Origin: Patulibacter minatonensis DSM 18081
GTDB taxonomy: Bacteria > Actinomycetota > Thermoleophilia > Solirubrobacterales > Solirubrobacteraceae
Assembly (NCBI RefSeq): GCF_000519325.1
Contig: NZ_KI912613.1
Location: forward strand, 487,023 to 551,022
Direction of reading: 5' to 3'
DNA: 64,000 nucleotides
Within the stretch, counting starts at the first letter, position 1, and every line of letters begins with the position of its first letter. The position numbers and the translations under genes are program-made. The notes below the pieces were generated by a model. It did not search any database. It saw only the letters and a list, made by a program, of their open reading frames with translations, and was not told the DNA's origin. Of the stretch, positions 50,307 to 58,925 are shown piece after piece.

Positions 50307-52649
50307 CTAGAACCCCTTCTCGCGGGACGGGTTCCCGGTGATGTGGAGCAGGTTGCGCCGCGCGGCCTCGCCGTAGGGCTCCGGGTGCGGCTCGACCAGG
50401 CGGTCCGAGGCCGTGCGCGGGACCTTCCGGTCCTCGGCGGGCGGGAGCTGCATCCGCCACACGCCGAACTGGTCGTTCTGGAGGATCGGCCGGCCCACCG
50501 CCCACCGCGGGGGCGGCACGGGCTTCCCGGTCTCCATGTCGAGCTTCAGGCCGAGCACGTAGTCGGCCCGCTTCCCGAGCGGCGCGACGGAGTAGGTCGT
50601 GGTGCTCGAGACGGGGTCGGTCGTCGCGACCGGATGGTCCTTCGCGAGGAACAGCGTGGCCCACAGCTGGGTCCCGGTGGCCGGGATGTCGATGAGCACG
50701 GAGCGACCCTTCGGGATCTGCGGGCTCCAGCGGACGACGTCGAACAGCTGCGGCGTCACGTTCGGATTCGTGTCGACGACCTGGTCCTTCGACGCCGAGT
50801 ACGCGGGCGCGCCCCAGGCCAGCAGCAGGACGCCGCCGAGCGCCGCGGGGACGACCCGGCGCGCGGACCAGCGGGGCGCCGGTCCGGCCGGGGGCGCCGC
50901 AGCGGCGGTCGCCGCCGGTGCTGGGGCGTCCACGGCGGGGTCGGCCGACGCCGCTGCGGACCCGGGCGAGGCCGGCCCGCGGTCGTCGGCCGCGACGCCC
51001 TCCGCCGACGTCCCGGCCGCCGCGCCCCCGCGCGCCCCCGCCACCAGCGCGACGAGCCCGCCGAGGGCCAGCGGCAGCAGGATCAGCGCGGTGAACGTGA
51101 CGTGCTTGTAGTCGACGTACTCGGCGGTCCCGCGGCCGCGCAGGATCACGTCGAGGACGAGGAGCAGCGCGGCGAGCGCGAGCCAGGCGATGCCCGCGCG
51201 CCGGCCGGTCCGCCAGAGCGTGAGCACGGCGATCGCCGCCATCGCGACGGGGACGATCCAGGCGTTGTTCGCGAGTCCGTACGCGGCGCCGTGCGGGGGG
51301 AAGACGTTGATGTCGCCCTGCCAGAACGGCGTGTCGCCGAGGAACTGGGTGAGCACCCCGGCGAGCTTCGCCAGCGCGCCCGCCACCGAGATGCCGAAGA
51401 AGAGCACGACCAGCGGCCAGAAGCGCCGCAGCCGGCGCCGGACCCCGGCGGGGATCCGCGGACGTTTGCGGGCACCGACGGCGATCGCCGCGATCACGAG
51501 CACCGCGTAGGGCAGCGTCGTCGGGTACGCGATCAGCGAGAGGACGAGGAAGAGGATCGTCAGCGCGCCGGCGCGGGGATCGTCCTCGGTCAGCCAGACC
51601 CAGGCGAGCGCCAGCGCGGGCAGCATCAGCGCCGCCCCGTAGAGCTGGTTGTAGTACGGGTGCAGCGCGCTGTAGAGCACGGACGCGGAGCCGCCGACGA
51701 GCAGCGCGACGAGCCCGGCACCCCACCCCGGCAGGCGGTGCGCGGCGGCGGCGAACAGGCCGGCCCCGAGCGCCGCCCCGGCCGTCAGGAGCGCCACGAA
51801 CGGGGCGAACATCTCGATCGGGCCGGAGCGCCCGACCTCGATCGCGGCACCGAACGGGTGGAAGATCGGGATGCGCCCGCTCCATGCGGCGGGGATCTTG
51901 TCGAGCGCGGTCTGCGTGTGGACGCCGAGCGGGTAGGCCTCCTGCAGGTACCAGGCGACGCCGATCACCTGGTGGGCGTCGGGGTTCGTCCCCGGCACCG
52001 TCAGGTAGCCCGCGTGGACGAGCGGCAGCAGGGTCAGCAGCGCTGCGCCGCCGGCCCCGACGAGGATCGCCAGGCTCGCCGGCCAGTCCGCCTTCGGGAC
52101 CTGCGCGCGGCCTGCGCGGAACGTCCAGACGCAGAGCGCGAGCGAGAGCAGCAGGAAGACGATCGTCGCCACGGGCGGCCGGAGGGCGCAGAGCGCGAGC
52201 ACCGTCAGTCCGAGCGTGCTGCCGGCCAGGCCGAACGGCAGGATCAGGACGGGCCACCAGCGCCCGAGGCGACGCGGGGTCAGCAGGCGCGCCAGCGCGA
52301 GACCGGGCACGAAGAGCACGAAGCCGGCCGCCCCGACCGCCCGCACCGTCTGCTCGACGAGGTTGACGCTCCACTGCGGGTTCTCGAGCTTCGCGGCGAA
52401 CACGGCCGCGAGAGCCAGCGTCGCGAGCAACAGGAGCCCGGTGGCGAGCCAGGAGGTCGCGGCACGGTCGGGACCGTACGCCGGCTCCGCGGCCGCCGCG
52501 GAGGTCGCGGGCGGCGTCGTGTCCACGCCACCGCCGGGCTCCTCGTGGAGCTCCGGCGGGGCCGGGGCGATCGGGTCGGCGCGCTGCACCCGACGCAGCG
52601 TACGCAACGGACCGTGGCCGCGAGGAACCGGGCGGACCGTAATCCCCAT
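50307..52649 (-). CDS. Large polytopic membrane protein of unknown function
   Basis: The 780-residue protein has a disordered N-terminus (about 1-60), then at least 12 membrane segments to about residue 530. A long extracytoplasmic loop (about 220-260) contains GTNPDAHQVIGVAWYLQEAYPLGVHT. Near 430, the loop FLGDTPFWQGDINVFPPHGAAYG follows. A disordered Ala/Gly/Pro segment at about 540-590 leads to a final membrane helix and a roughly 170-residue extracytoplasmic domain (KGRSVLIDIPATGTQLWATLFL, PRTASDRLVEP). The layout resembles GT39/GT-C-type mannosyltransferase or DUF6541-like membrane proteins, but no catalytic acidic motif (such as D-D/E in loop 1) is certain. It may transfer sugars outside. 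ATG at 52649. Confidence 0.7.
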   Translation of the reverse strand: MGITVRPVPRGHGPLRTLRRVQRADPIAPAPPELHEEPGGGVDTTPPATSAAAAEPAYGPDRAATSWLATGLLLLATLALAAVFAAKLENPQWSVNLVEQTVRAVGAAGFVLFVPGLALARLLTPRRLGRWWPVLILPFGLAGSTLGLTVLALCALRPPVATIVFLLLSLALCVWTFRAGRAQVPKADWPASLAILVGAGGAALLTLLPLVHAGYLTVPGTNPDAHQVIGVAWYLQEAYPLGVHTQTALDKIPAAWSGRIPIFHPFGAAIEVGRSGPIEMFAPFVALLTAGAALGAGLFAAAAHRLPGWGAGLVALLVGGSASVLYSALHPYYNQLYGAALMLPALALAWVWLTEDDPRAGALTILFLVLSLIAYPTTLPYAVLVIAAIAVGARKRPRIPAGVRRRLRRFWPLVVLFFGISVAGALAKLAGVLTQFLGDTPFWQGDINVFPPHGAAYGLANNAWIVPVAMAAIAVLTLWRTGRRAGIAWLALAALLLVLDVILRGRGTAEYVDYKHVTFTALILLPLALGGLVALVAGARGGAAAGTSAEGVAADDRGPASPGSAAASADPAVDAPAPAATAAAAPPAGPAPRWSARRVVPAALGGVLLLAWGAPAYSASKDQVVDTNPNVTPQLFDVVRWSPQIPKGRSVLIDIPATGTQLWATLFLAKDHPVATTDPVSSTTTYSVAPLGKRADYVLGLKLDMETGKPVPPPRWAVGRPILQNDQFGVWRMQLPPAEDRKVPRTASDRLVEPHPEPYGEAARRNLLHITGNPSREKGF

Positions 52650-52676
52650 CGGTATTCAGGTAAATTGCGCGGCCTC

Positions 52677-53189
52677 ATGCTGCGCTCCGCCCGCACCTTC
52701 GCCCCTCCAGCAGTGGCGCTCGCCCTCGTCCTCGCCGGATGCGGGGGTGGGGACGACGACCAGAAGACGGTCGCCGCCGACGTCCCGGGCACGACCGCCG
52801 CGGCCCCGGCTACCGACGCGAAGGCCGTGAAGGCCCAGCGGTCGGCCCCCGGCGGCGTCGTCGAGCGCTACATCGCGGCGTTCACGAAGGGCGACGGCAG
52901 GACCGTGTGCGAGCTCTACACGGCGTCGTACCGCGCGAAGGTGGCGCAGGCCTCCAAGGACACCTGCGCGAAGGGCATCGACGTCGCCTACCAGTCCGGG
53001 GGCGGGTCCGACCAGTTCCAACAGTCCCTCAACGGGCTGAAGGTCGCGTCGGCCACCGAGAAGGGCGACGACGCCCTCGTCACGCTCGTCTCCACCGGCG
53101 GCGCCGGTGGCGCCACCAGGACCGGGCTGACGATGCGCCTGCGCAAGGAGCGCGGCGCGTGGCGGATCGCCCAGCCCCACACGAAGTAG
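52677..53189 (+). CDS. Lipoprotein of unknown function
   Basis: The 170-residue protein has a lipobox: LRSARTFAPPAVALALVLAGCGGGDDD with the acylated Cys at about residue 22. After a disordered Ala/Thr-rich linker, a roughly 110-residue domain with VVERYIAAFTKGDGRTVCELYTASY and GAWRIAQPH forms an NTF2-like (SnoaL/DUF4878-like) shape, including two cysteines likely paired (V-C-E-L, D-T-C-A-K). Ligand unknown. ATG 52677, with only 27 bp between it and the divergent membrane-protein start; that gap is relatively A/T rich, as expected for shared promoters. Confidence 0.78.
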   Translation: MLRSARTFAPPAVALALVLAGCGGGDDDQKTVAADVPGTTAAAPATDAKAVKAQRSAPGGVVERYIAAFTKGDGRTVCELYTASYRAKVAQASKDTCAKGIDVAYQSGGGSDQFQQSLNGLKVASATEKGDDALVTLVSTGGAGGATRTGLTMRLRKERGAWRIAQPHTK

Positions 53190-53234
53190 GGAGCGCCTCC
53201 GCGGCACCCGGCCGTCGGGGCGCGCAGCCACGGG

Positions 53235-53252
53235 CCGCGTCGCCCGACGCGG
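53235..53252. terminator. Hairpin between convergent lipoprotein and copper-protein genes
   Basis: Eight-base arms CCGCGTCG / CGACGCGG with two central bases form a strong hairpin 46 bp after the lipoprotein stop and 17 bp from the other gene's end. No T-run. Confidence 0.6.
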
Positions 53253-53268
53253 ACCGCGACTGCACGCC

Positions 53269-56241
53269 CTACGGCGCCTTCACCCCGCCGGTCCCCGGGA
53301 TCGGCGTGCCGCCGGGCGGTCCGGGTCGGCTGCCGTCGCGGCCGACCAGCGGCGTCTGCGCGGCACCGAGGACCGGACCGCCGGGAACCCTCGCCCCGTA
53401 GACGGCGCCCTCGAGCGGCGACCACGAGCCTCCCGGGAAGTACTTGCCGGTGACCGCGGTCGCACCCGTGATCCCCGTCCCCTCCGGGATCAGGTTCTCG
53501 GGCAGGAACTGCGGCTGCACGATCGTGAAGAAGGGCGCGCCCCGGGTCCGGGCGTTCCGGAGCCACGGACCGGTGATCGCGTCGGTGAACGCGCGGGGCC
53601 GGTCCAGGCGGGCTCGGACGTCCTTCGGGTCCGAGCCGTCCCGGAACGCCTCGTTCAGCGCGAGCCCGGCGGTGTACCCCTGGAGCCCGGCGATCGACGG
53701 GCGCTCGCCGGAGAACAGGAGGGGCAGCACGGTCGCGTACGCCTCGCCGTCCTTCGAGTTGATCCGGACCGCGCCCGGCGAGCTGATCGTGCCCTGGAGC
53801 CCGGCCGCGCCGCTGTCGATGATCAGGCGCTCGTCGAAGAGGTCGCCGGAGGTCAGCACCTGCGACGTCGTCTTCTCCCCGAGGCCGGCGAGCAGCGTCG
53901 AGAGGCGGTCGCGGTCGCCGCTGATGACCGACGAGACGACGCGGTCCGAGCGGGTCGCCCGCCGGAACGCGGCCTGGTCGGGGTCCGTGACGACGTCGAT
54001 CGCGACGCCGGTCCCCCGCAGGCCCTCCCGGATCCCGGCGAGGAGGTCGTCGTAGCCGACGGCGTTCCCGGCGCGGATCACGCTGAGCCGGCGGGGGGCG
54101 TCCGTCCGGACCCGGAAACCCTGGTCCTTCACGTACTGCCCGAGCGCGAGGCCCTCGTCGCGCGGGTCCGGCGCGAGGCGGTACGTGGACCGGCCGCCCG
54201 CGATCGGGGCGTCGGGGTCGGCGACGACGGTCGGCAGGTCGCCCGCGGCACGGATCGCCCCCCCGGCGCCGGCGCCGCACGGGGCCGCCAGGACGACGGC
54301 GCCCTCGGACCGGGCGTCGCGGACGACCGCGGCGGCGCGGTCGGCGGAGCCCTGGTCGTCGACGGTCCGCAGGACGAGCTTGCGGTGGCCGTCGAGGCCA
54401 CCCGACGCGTTCAACCGGCCGACGCCGAGCGCCACGCCCTGTGCCTGCGCGCGGCAGCGTCGGGCGTCGACGCCCGAGAGGTCGGCCGTCTGGATCGCCA
54501 GGCGCGGCTTCGGGCCGCCCGTGGTGGTGTCGCCGACCTGGAGCGCGACCGGGGTGGCCGGCTGTTGCCCCCCGACCTTCGTGTACGCGAACCACGTCCC
54601 GGCGGCGGGCAGCCGGACATCGGCGCTCCACGCGTCGCGCGGCCCCTTGCGGAGGGTCGCGCGGACCGTGCCCTGCGAGCAGGCGCACCGGAGCTCGACG
54701 TCGATGGACCGGACGCGGCCCTCGGCCGGCCCCTCGTTCAGCGCGGTCGGCTCGACGACGACGCGGTTCTGCCCGGGCTGGGCCGGCGCGACGGTGACGC
54801 GCAGCAGGTCGCCACCACCCGCCGCGGTGGCCAGCGCGGGACCGCCGAGGATGTTCCCGCGCTGCGAGGCGACGGGCTGCCCCTGTCCGGGCACGAGCCC
54901 GGCGAGGATCGCCGCGGCCGCGACGACGAGGAGCGCGAGGCCGGCCTCGACGCGCAGGAGCAGCCGCGACCGGGTGGGCAGCGCGGTGCCGACGTCGACC
55001 CCGCGAAGCCGCCGCCAGGTCAGGCCGCCCAGGAGGACGGCGGCGGCCGCGAGGACGATCTTCACGATCAGGAGACGCCCGTAGTCGCTCCAGCGCAGGA
55101 AGTACCAGCCGTCGACCTCGCGCAACGCGGCGATCGTGCCGGTCACCGCCAGGACGCCGGTCGCCGCGACGGCCGCGGGCGCGTAGGCCTTGAAGGCGCG
55201 CACCCGGTCGCCGCCGAGCAGGACGAGCGCGACGAGGCCGCCGAGCCAGACGCCCGCCGACAGGCCGTGCAGGGCGCCGACGACCATCGGGAACACCGTC
55301 GAGCCGCGACCACCCTGGACGTGCCCGTCGATGCCGTAGCCGATCAGGCCGATCACCCCGGCGGTCAGCAGCAGGACGTCCGCTCGCGGGAGGTCCCCGC
55401 CGCGGCGGCGCCACGCCGCGACGCGGAGGGCGGGGAGGCCGATCAGGGCGATCAGGACGAGGCGGGCGAGCGCGACCCGCCCGTTGGCGTTGCCGGTGAG
55501 CAGGGCGAGCGACGGGTCGCCGATGCCGGCGGTCGCGAGCACCGCCACCGCCTCGGCGGCCCCGAACAGGGCAAGCGCCAGGGCGATCGCGGAGAGCCGG
55601 CGCCAGCGGGTGTCGGCGGCGAGCCGGGCGGCGGCCGTCGGGACGTGGCCGGCGCGGGCCTCGAGGCGCCGCAGCAGCGCGCCGCCGAGGAGCACGGCGA
55701 CGCCGAGGATGCCGAGCCAGCGGACGATCGTCGCGAAGGCGCCGTCGGACGCGGAGTCCTCGTCGCCGCGGCCGCCGGTCGCGGTCGACCCGGGGCCGGC
55801 GAGGCGCTCGGCGCCGGGCGGCGGCGCGCCCTTCGCGCCGTCGACGCCGAAGCGGAACGAGCCGCTGGTCGTGTGGCCGTCGGAGCCGAGGGCGACCCAG
55901 CGCACCTCGTAGACGGCGGAGGAGAGCTTCGGGAGCTTCAGCCGGAGGCCCGAGGACCCCGCGAGCTGCGGGGTCGCCCGGACGACGCGGCCCTCCGGGG
56001 CCGAGCCGATGCGGCGCACCTCGATCGACGACCCGCGCGGGATGACGTCCTCCGTCATGGCGAGACGGATCTCGCTCGGGACGGTCTGCGTCGCGAGCCC
56101 GCCCAGGGGGGAGGACTGCACCAGCGAGGGATGGGCCGCAGCTGCGGCCGGGAAGATCAGGAGGAGCGCCAGCACGGCAGCGGCCGCGGTGGAGATCCAC
56201 CGCGGCCGCTGTGCGCGACGCCCACGAACGGGCGTGGGCAT
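53269..56241 (-). CDS. CopC-CopD-YtkA-like fusion with C-terminal periplasmic-binding-protein domain
   Basis: The 990-residue protein begins with a signal peptide ending AAA, so that mature His37 of HPSLVQSSP leads a CopC domain (about 37-135). Further ligands D121/H123 in GSDGHTTSGSFRF keep the Cu(II) site (His1, Asp, His) intact. A linker precedes a CopD membrane part (about 165-500, eight hydrophobic segments). A beta-sandwich at about 510-615 resembles YtkA, as in B. subtilis YcnJ (CopC-CopD-YtkA). A further domain, about 625-975, is a type-1 periplasmic-binding-protein fold (GVGRLNASGGLDGHRKLVLR, AVVLAAPCGAGAGGAIRAAG) like branched-chain amino-acid receptors. This is not part of ordinary CopCD. 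It is 11 bp after the SBP56-like gene in the operon. Copper uptake with ligand sensing is inferred. Confidence 0.8.
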   Translation of the reverse strand: MPTPVRGRRAQRPRWISTAAAAVLALLLIFPAAAAAHPSLVQSSPLGGLATQTVPSEIRLAMTEDVIPRGSSIEVRRIGSAPEGRVVRATPQLAGSSGLRLKLPKLSSAVYEVRWVALGSDGHTTSGSFRFGVDGAKGAPPPGAERLAGPGSTATGGRGDEDSASDGAFATIVRWLGILGVAVLLGGALLRRLEARAGHVPTAAARLAADTRWRRLSAIALALALFGAAEAVAVLATAGIGDPSLALLTGNANGRVALARLVLIALIGLPALRVAAWRRRGGDLPRADVLLLTAGVIGLIGYGIDGHVQGGRGSTVFPMVVGALHGLSAGVWLGGLVALVLLGGDRVRAFKAYAPAAVAATGVLAVTGTIAALREVDGWYFLRWSDYGRLLIVKIVLAAAAVLLGGLTWRRLRGVDVGTALPTRSRLLLRVEAGLALLVVAAAAILAGLVPGQGQPVASQRGNILGGPALATAAGGGDLLRVTVAPAQPGQNRVVVEPTALNEGPAEGRVRSIDVELRCACSQGTVRATLRKGPRDAWSADVRLPAAGTWFAYTKVGGQQPATPVALQVGDTTTGGPKPRLAIQTADLSGVDARRCRAQAQGVALGVGRLNASGGLDGHRKLVLRTVDDQGSADRAAAVVRDARSEGAVVLAAPCGAGAGGAIRAAGDLPTVVADPDAPIAGGRSTYRLAPDPRDEGLALGQYVKDQGFRVRTDAPRRLSVIRAGNAVGYDDLLAGIREGLRGTGVAIDVVTDPDQAAFRRATRSDRVVSSVISGDRDRLSTLLAGLGEKTTSQVLTSGDLFDERLIIDSGAAGLQGTISSPGAVRINSKDGEAYATVLPLLFSGERPSIAGLQGYTAGLALNEAFRDGSDPKDVRARLDRPRAFTDAITGPWLRNARTRGAPFFTIVQPQFLPENLIPEGTGITGATAVTGKYFPGGSWSPLEGAVYGARVPGGPVLGAAQTPLVGRDGSRPGPPGGTPIPGTGGVKAP

Positions 56242-56252
56242 CGTCGGGGGCG

Positions 56253-58691
56253 CTAGAAGCGCACCTTCACCGCGCGCTTGACCGTCGTCTTCCCGACCTT
56301 GCCGGAGACCGTGACGGTGTAGCTGGTCCTTGCCTTCAGCTTGGCCTTGCCGCGCTTCAGGGTCCACGAGCCGGTCTTGTTCAGCTTCAGCGACTTCGCC
56401 TTCGCCGTCGCGACCGTCTTCCTGCCGGCCTTCACCACGATCTTCACCTTCGTGAAGCTCGCGTTCTGGGCCTTGACCTTGACCTTCGCGGACGTCTTCG
56501 TCCGCAGCGTCTTCAGCGCCTTCTTCAGCGACGCGGCGCTGAGGGCGGGCTTCTTCGCCGACTTCGGCGTGTCGGCCGGGACCTCGGGCAGCGGCGCCTG
56601 ACCCTTCGGCGAGATGCCCTTCGGGGTCACCCACACCATCGAGTGCGGCTTGTAGAACCCGCCGTCCTTCGTGCCGGGCCAGTCGCGACGGTTGAAGTTG
56701 ATGCCCAGGGCACCCGTCTTCTCGTCGCGGAAGTCCTCGTCGTAGGACAGCTTGCCGTCCTTGTCGATGTTCACCAGGTAGTACCGGTGGTCACCGTCGA
56801 CGCCCGTGCGGGAGACGAAGTAGTCCGAGAACACCAGACGCGTCGGAGCGCCCGAGGCCGTGTAGCTGTGGTTGTCGAGCGCCGCCCAGTGGGGACCACC
56901 GGTCGTCGGGTCGTTGACCTTCAGCGTCGAGATCTGCGTCGGGCAGTCCGCGACCTTCTGGCCCTGCGCGAGCTTGTACACCGCGCGCTGCGCCGACAGG
57001 TCGACCTTGCCGTCACCGTCGGTGTCGATGCCCTTGGTCAGGTCGCACGCGACCTTGCCGTCCTGCGCCGACTTGATCAGGTCCTGGATGTCCAGGTCGT
57101 AGAGCTCCTTCGTGGCACCCTGGTCGAAGTAGTTGTCCGACCCGGGGTTGCGGCCCTGGACCGCCCGGAAGAACCACTTGTTGTCCCGCGACACCTGGTG
57201 CCACGCACCACCGGCGCAGTCGCCGGGCTGGTCGAGGAACTTCGAGACGTCGTCCTTCGTGTTCAGGTTCGACAGGCCGTCGTCCCAGACCTGGATCCAC
57301 TTGTCCGACGCGTCGCCCTTGAGCTTCGTCACGTCCGGGGTGAAGAACACGCCACCGCCGCACATCGAGCCGGCGAAGACGCCCTTGGACTCCAGCGTGT
57401 TGGGGTAGTCCTTCGTGGTCGGCCAGGTCTTGGCGTTCTCCATGATCCCGTAGTTCTCGTGCGCCCGCTGGGCCGGCTCGCGCCACCCCTTCGGGACGTG
57501 CGCGACCGACGTCAGGCGCGGGGCGCCCGGGTTGGAGGTGTCCCACGAGCGGATCGTCGGACGGAACGCGTACTTGTCCAGCGTCTTGACCGGGTCGAGC
57601 ACGATCTCGCGCGGCTCGGCGTAGTCGGACGTGATCATCGTCTTCAGGTCCTGGCGGATCTGGATGCCGTGCGGGTTGGCGCACGTGCCCAGCGGCCGGG
57701 CCTCCTGCGTGGAGCACGGCTCCGGGACGCCGCCGGCGTTCTTGCCGGCGCCGCCCGCGGCCAGGACGTTGCCGCCCGGCGTGACGGACTCGACGACGAG
57801 GCCCTTCTCCTTGTCGGGCTTGAAGACCGCGATCGCGCCCGGCGAGCCGCCGAAGTTCGCGACCGGGCCACCCATGTACGTCCCGATGAAGCGGCCGTCA
57901 CCGACCGCGTCGTACGCGTCCGGGATCGAGTAGCCGACGCCCGTGAGCGGGATCTGGTTGGTCAGCTTGATGTTCGGGATGTCGTCGACGTTCAGCACGT
58001 GCGTGGTCGACGCGAACAGGGCGCCGGCGATGATCGGGTCGCCGTCCTCCCACTCGTACTGCATGTGGTGCGGCTCGTTCTCCACGCCCCACGGCAGCGG
58101 CAGCTGCACGAAGTTGACGACCTTGCCGTAGTCGTCGTTCTCGGAGCCGTCGGTGTTGTACTTGCGCACGTCGACGACCTGGAAGCCGTCGAGCCCGGGG
58201 AGGAACTGCGGCCCGAGCAGCTCGAGCAGGCCCTGCGGGTTGATCGTCGCGTTGTTGACGAGCTTCGAGATCACGTCGGCGTTGACGTCGGCGGCGTTCT
58301 GCTTGCCCGACCACACGACGTTGTACTCCGGCTTCGCCCGCGGATCCGGGAACGCCTTCCGGGCGGCGTCCTTCTGTGCGTTGGTGGCGCCCGGCTTGAC
58401 GGCGATCGCGTAGAGGTCGCGGTACTTCTGCTGCGCGGCCTTCCAGGCGGCCTCGGCCTTGTCGCGCTTCTCGATCGCGCCGGGGATCGTGTTGTTGTCG
58501 ACCGACCCGATCTTCGTCGCCCGCGACAACGTGTTGGCCAGGAACTCCGCCGAGATCGGCGTGTCCGACGGACCGGCCGACGCCGACCGGGTCGAGGTGA
58601 TCGCGAGCACCGCACTGAGCGCCGCGACGGCGGCCACGAGGGCCGCGAGGCTTCGGCGTCCCCGTGGGAACGCCCTCCAAATCGCTTGCAT
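56253..58691 (-). CDS. Secreted SBP56/methanethiol-oxidase-like protein with basic C-terminal beta domain
   Basis: The 812-residue protein (from ATG 58691; ATG 58778 gives 841) has a signal peptide (GRRSLAALVAAVAALSAVLA-ITSTRSASA). A beta-propeller carries SBP56-type histidine sites: EPHHM (H208/H209), NPHGIQIRQDL (H341) with ITSDYAEP, GGAWHQVS (H498), GGPHWAALDN (H601) and KPHSMVWV (H683). Two DxDxDG loops, GIDTDGDGKVDLS and NIDKDGKLSYDE, could bind calcium. Six cysteines suggest disulfides. Residues 710-812 are a Lys-rich beta domain. Known SBP56 proteins (SELENBP1, MtoX) oxidise methanethiol, and MtoX needs copper. Its operon partner, the CopC-CopD fusion, starts 11 bp after its stop. The start with AAGGA four bases upstream was chosen. 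Confidence 0.78.
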   Translation of the reverse strand: MQAIWRAFPRGRRSLAALVAAVAALSAVLAITSTRSASAGPSDTPISAEFLANTLSRATKIGSVDNNTIPGAIEKRDKAEAAWKAAQQKYRDLYAIAVKPGATNAQKDAARKAFPDPRAKPEYNVVWSGKQNAADVNADVISKLVNNATINPQGLLELLGPQFLPGLDGFQVVDVRKYNTDGSENDDYGKVVNFVQLPLPWGVENEPHHMQYEWEDGDPIIAGALFASTTHVLNVDDIPNIKLTNQIPLTGVGYSIPDAYDAVGDGRFIGTYMGGPVANFGGSPGAIAVFKPDKEKGLVVESVTPGGNVLAAGGAGKNAGGVPEPCSTQEARPLGTCANPHGIQIRQDLKTMITSDYAEPREIVLDPVKTLDKYAFRPTIRSWDTSNPGAPRLTSVAHVPKGWREPAQRAHENYGIMENAKTWPTTKDYPNTLESKGVFAGSMCGGGVFFTPDVTKLKGDASDKWIQVWDDGLSNLNTKDDVSKFLDQPGDCAGGAWHQVSRDNKWFFRAVQGRNPGSDNYFDQGATKELYDLDIQDLIKSAQDGKVACDLTKGIDTDGDGKVDLSAQRAVYKLAQGQKVADCPTQISTLKVNDPTTGGPHWAALDNHSYTASGAPTRLVFSDYFVSRTGVDGDHRYYLVNIDKDGKLSYDEDFRDEKTGALGINFNRRDWPGTKDGGFYKPHSMVWVTPKGISPKGQAPLPEVPADTPKSAKKPALSAASLKKALKTLRTKTSAKVKVKAQNASFTKVKIVVKAGRKTVATAKAKSLKLNKTGSWTLKRGKAKLKARTSYTVTVSGKVGKTTVKRAVKVRF

Positions 58692-58822
58692 CTGGTCCTT
58701 GGGGGTCAGCGCCGGATGAGGCGCGTCGGTCGTGAGAGACGGTCGTCGAAGGCCCGGCCGGACCGAAAGCTGATTCATGGATCAACTTCCAGCCTTTTGG
58801 ACGCTTGTCGGACTCGGATCGC

Positions 58823-58867
58823 TATTATGCACATTCCATACCGGGTTTACGCTTTTCGTTTACCCGG
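58823..58867 (+). promoter_or_regulatory. A/T-rich leader of the mce locus with -10-like box and inverted repeat
   Basis: The 234-bp gap between the divergent SBP56-like and permease genes is the most A/T-rich stretch in the region. TATTAT (58823-58828) resembles a -10 box; a TTGGAC 20 bp upstream is too far to be a good -35. Just downstream, CCGGGT (58841-58846) and ACCCGG (58862-58867) form an inverted repeat around an A/T-rich centre. A promoter and operator here are suggested, not shown. Confidence 0.4.
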
Positions 58868-58925
58868 CACTCAGGGAGACCCCGATGGCGCGCTGACGCG
58901 CCGTCAGGTCGCCGCGGAAGACCCC

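Noticed and set aside
48126..53189. A very long plus-strand open frame of 1687 codons
   Set aside because: It runs antisense to or out of frame with recognised genes and reads as Arg/Pro/Gly-rich sequence; only its last 170 codons (the lipoprotein) are real. Stop codons are rare in every frame at this GC content.
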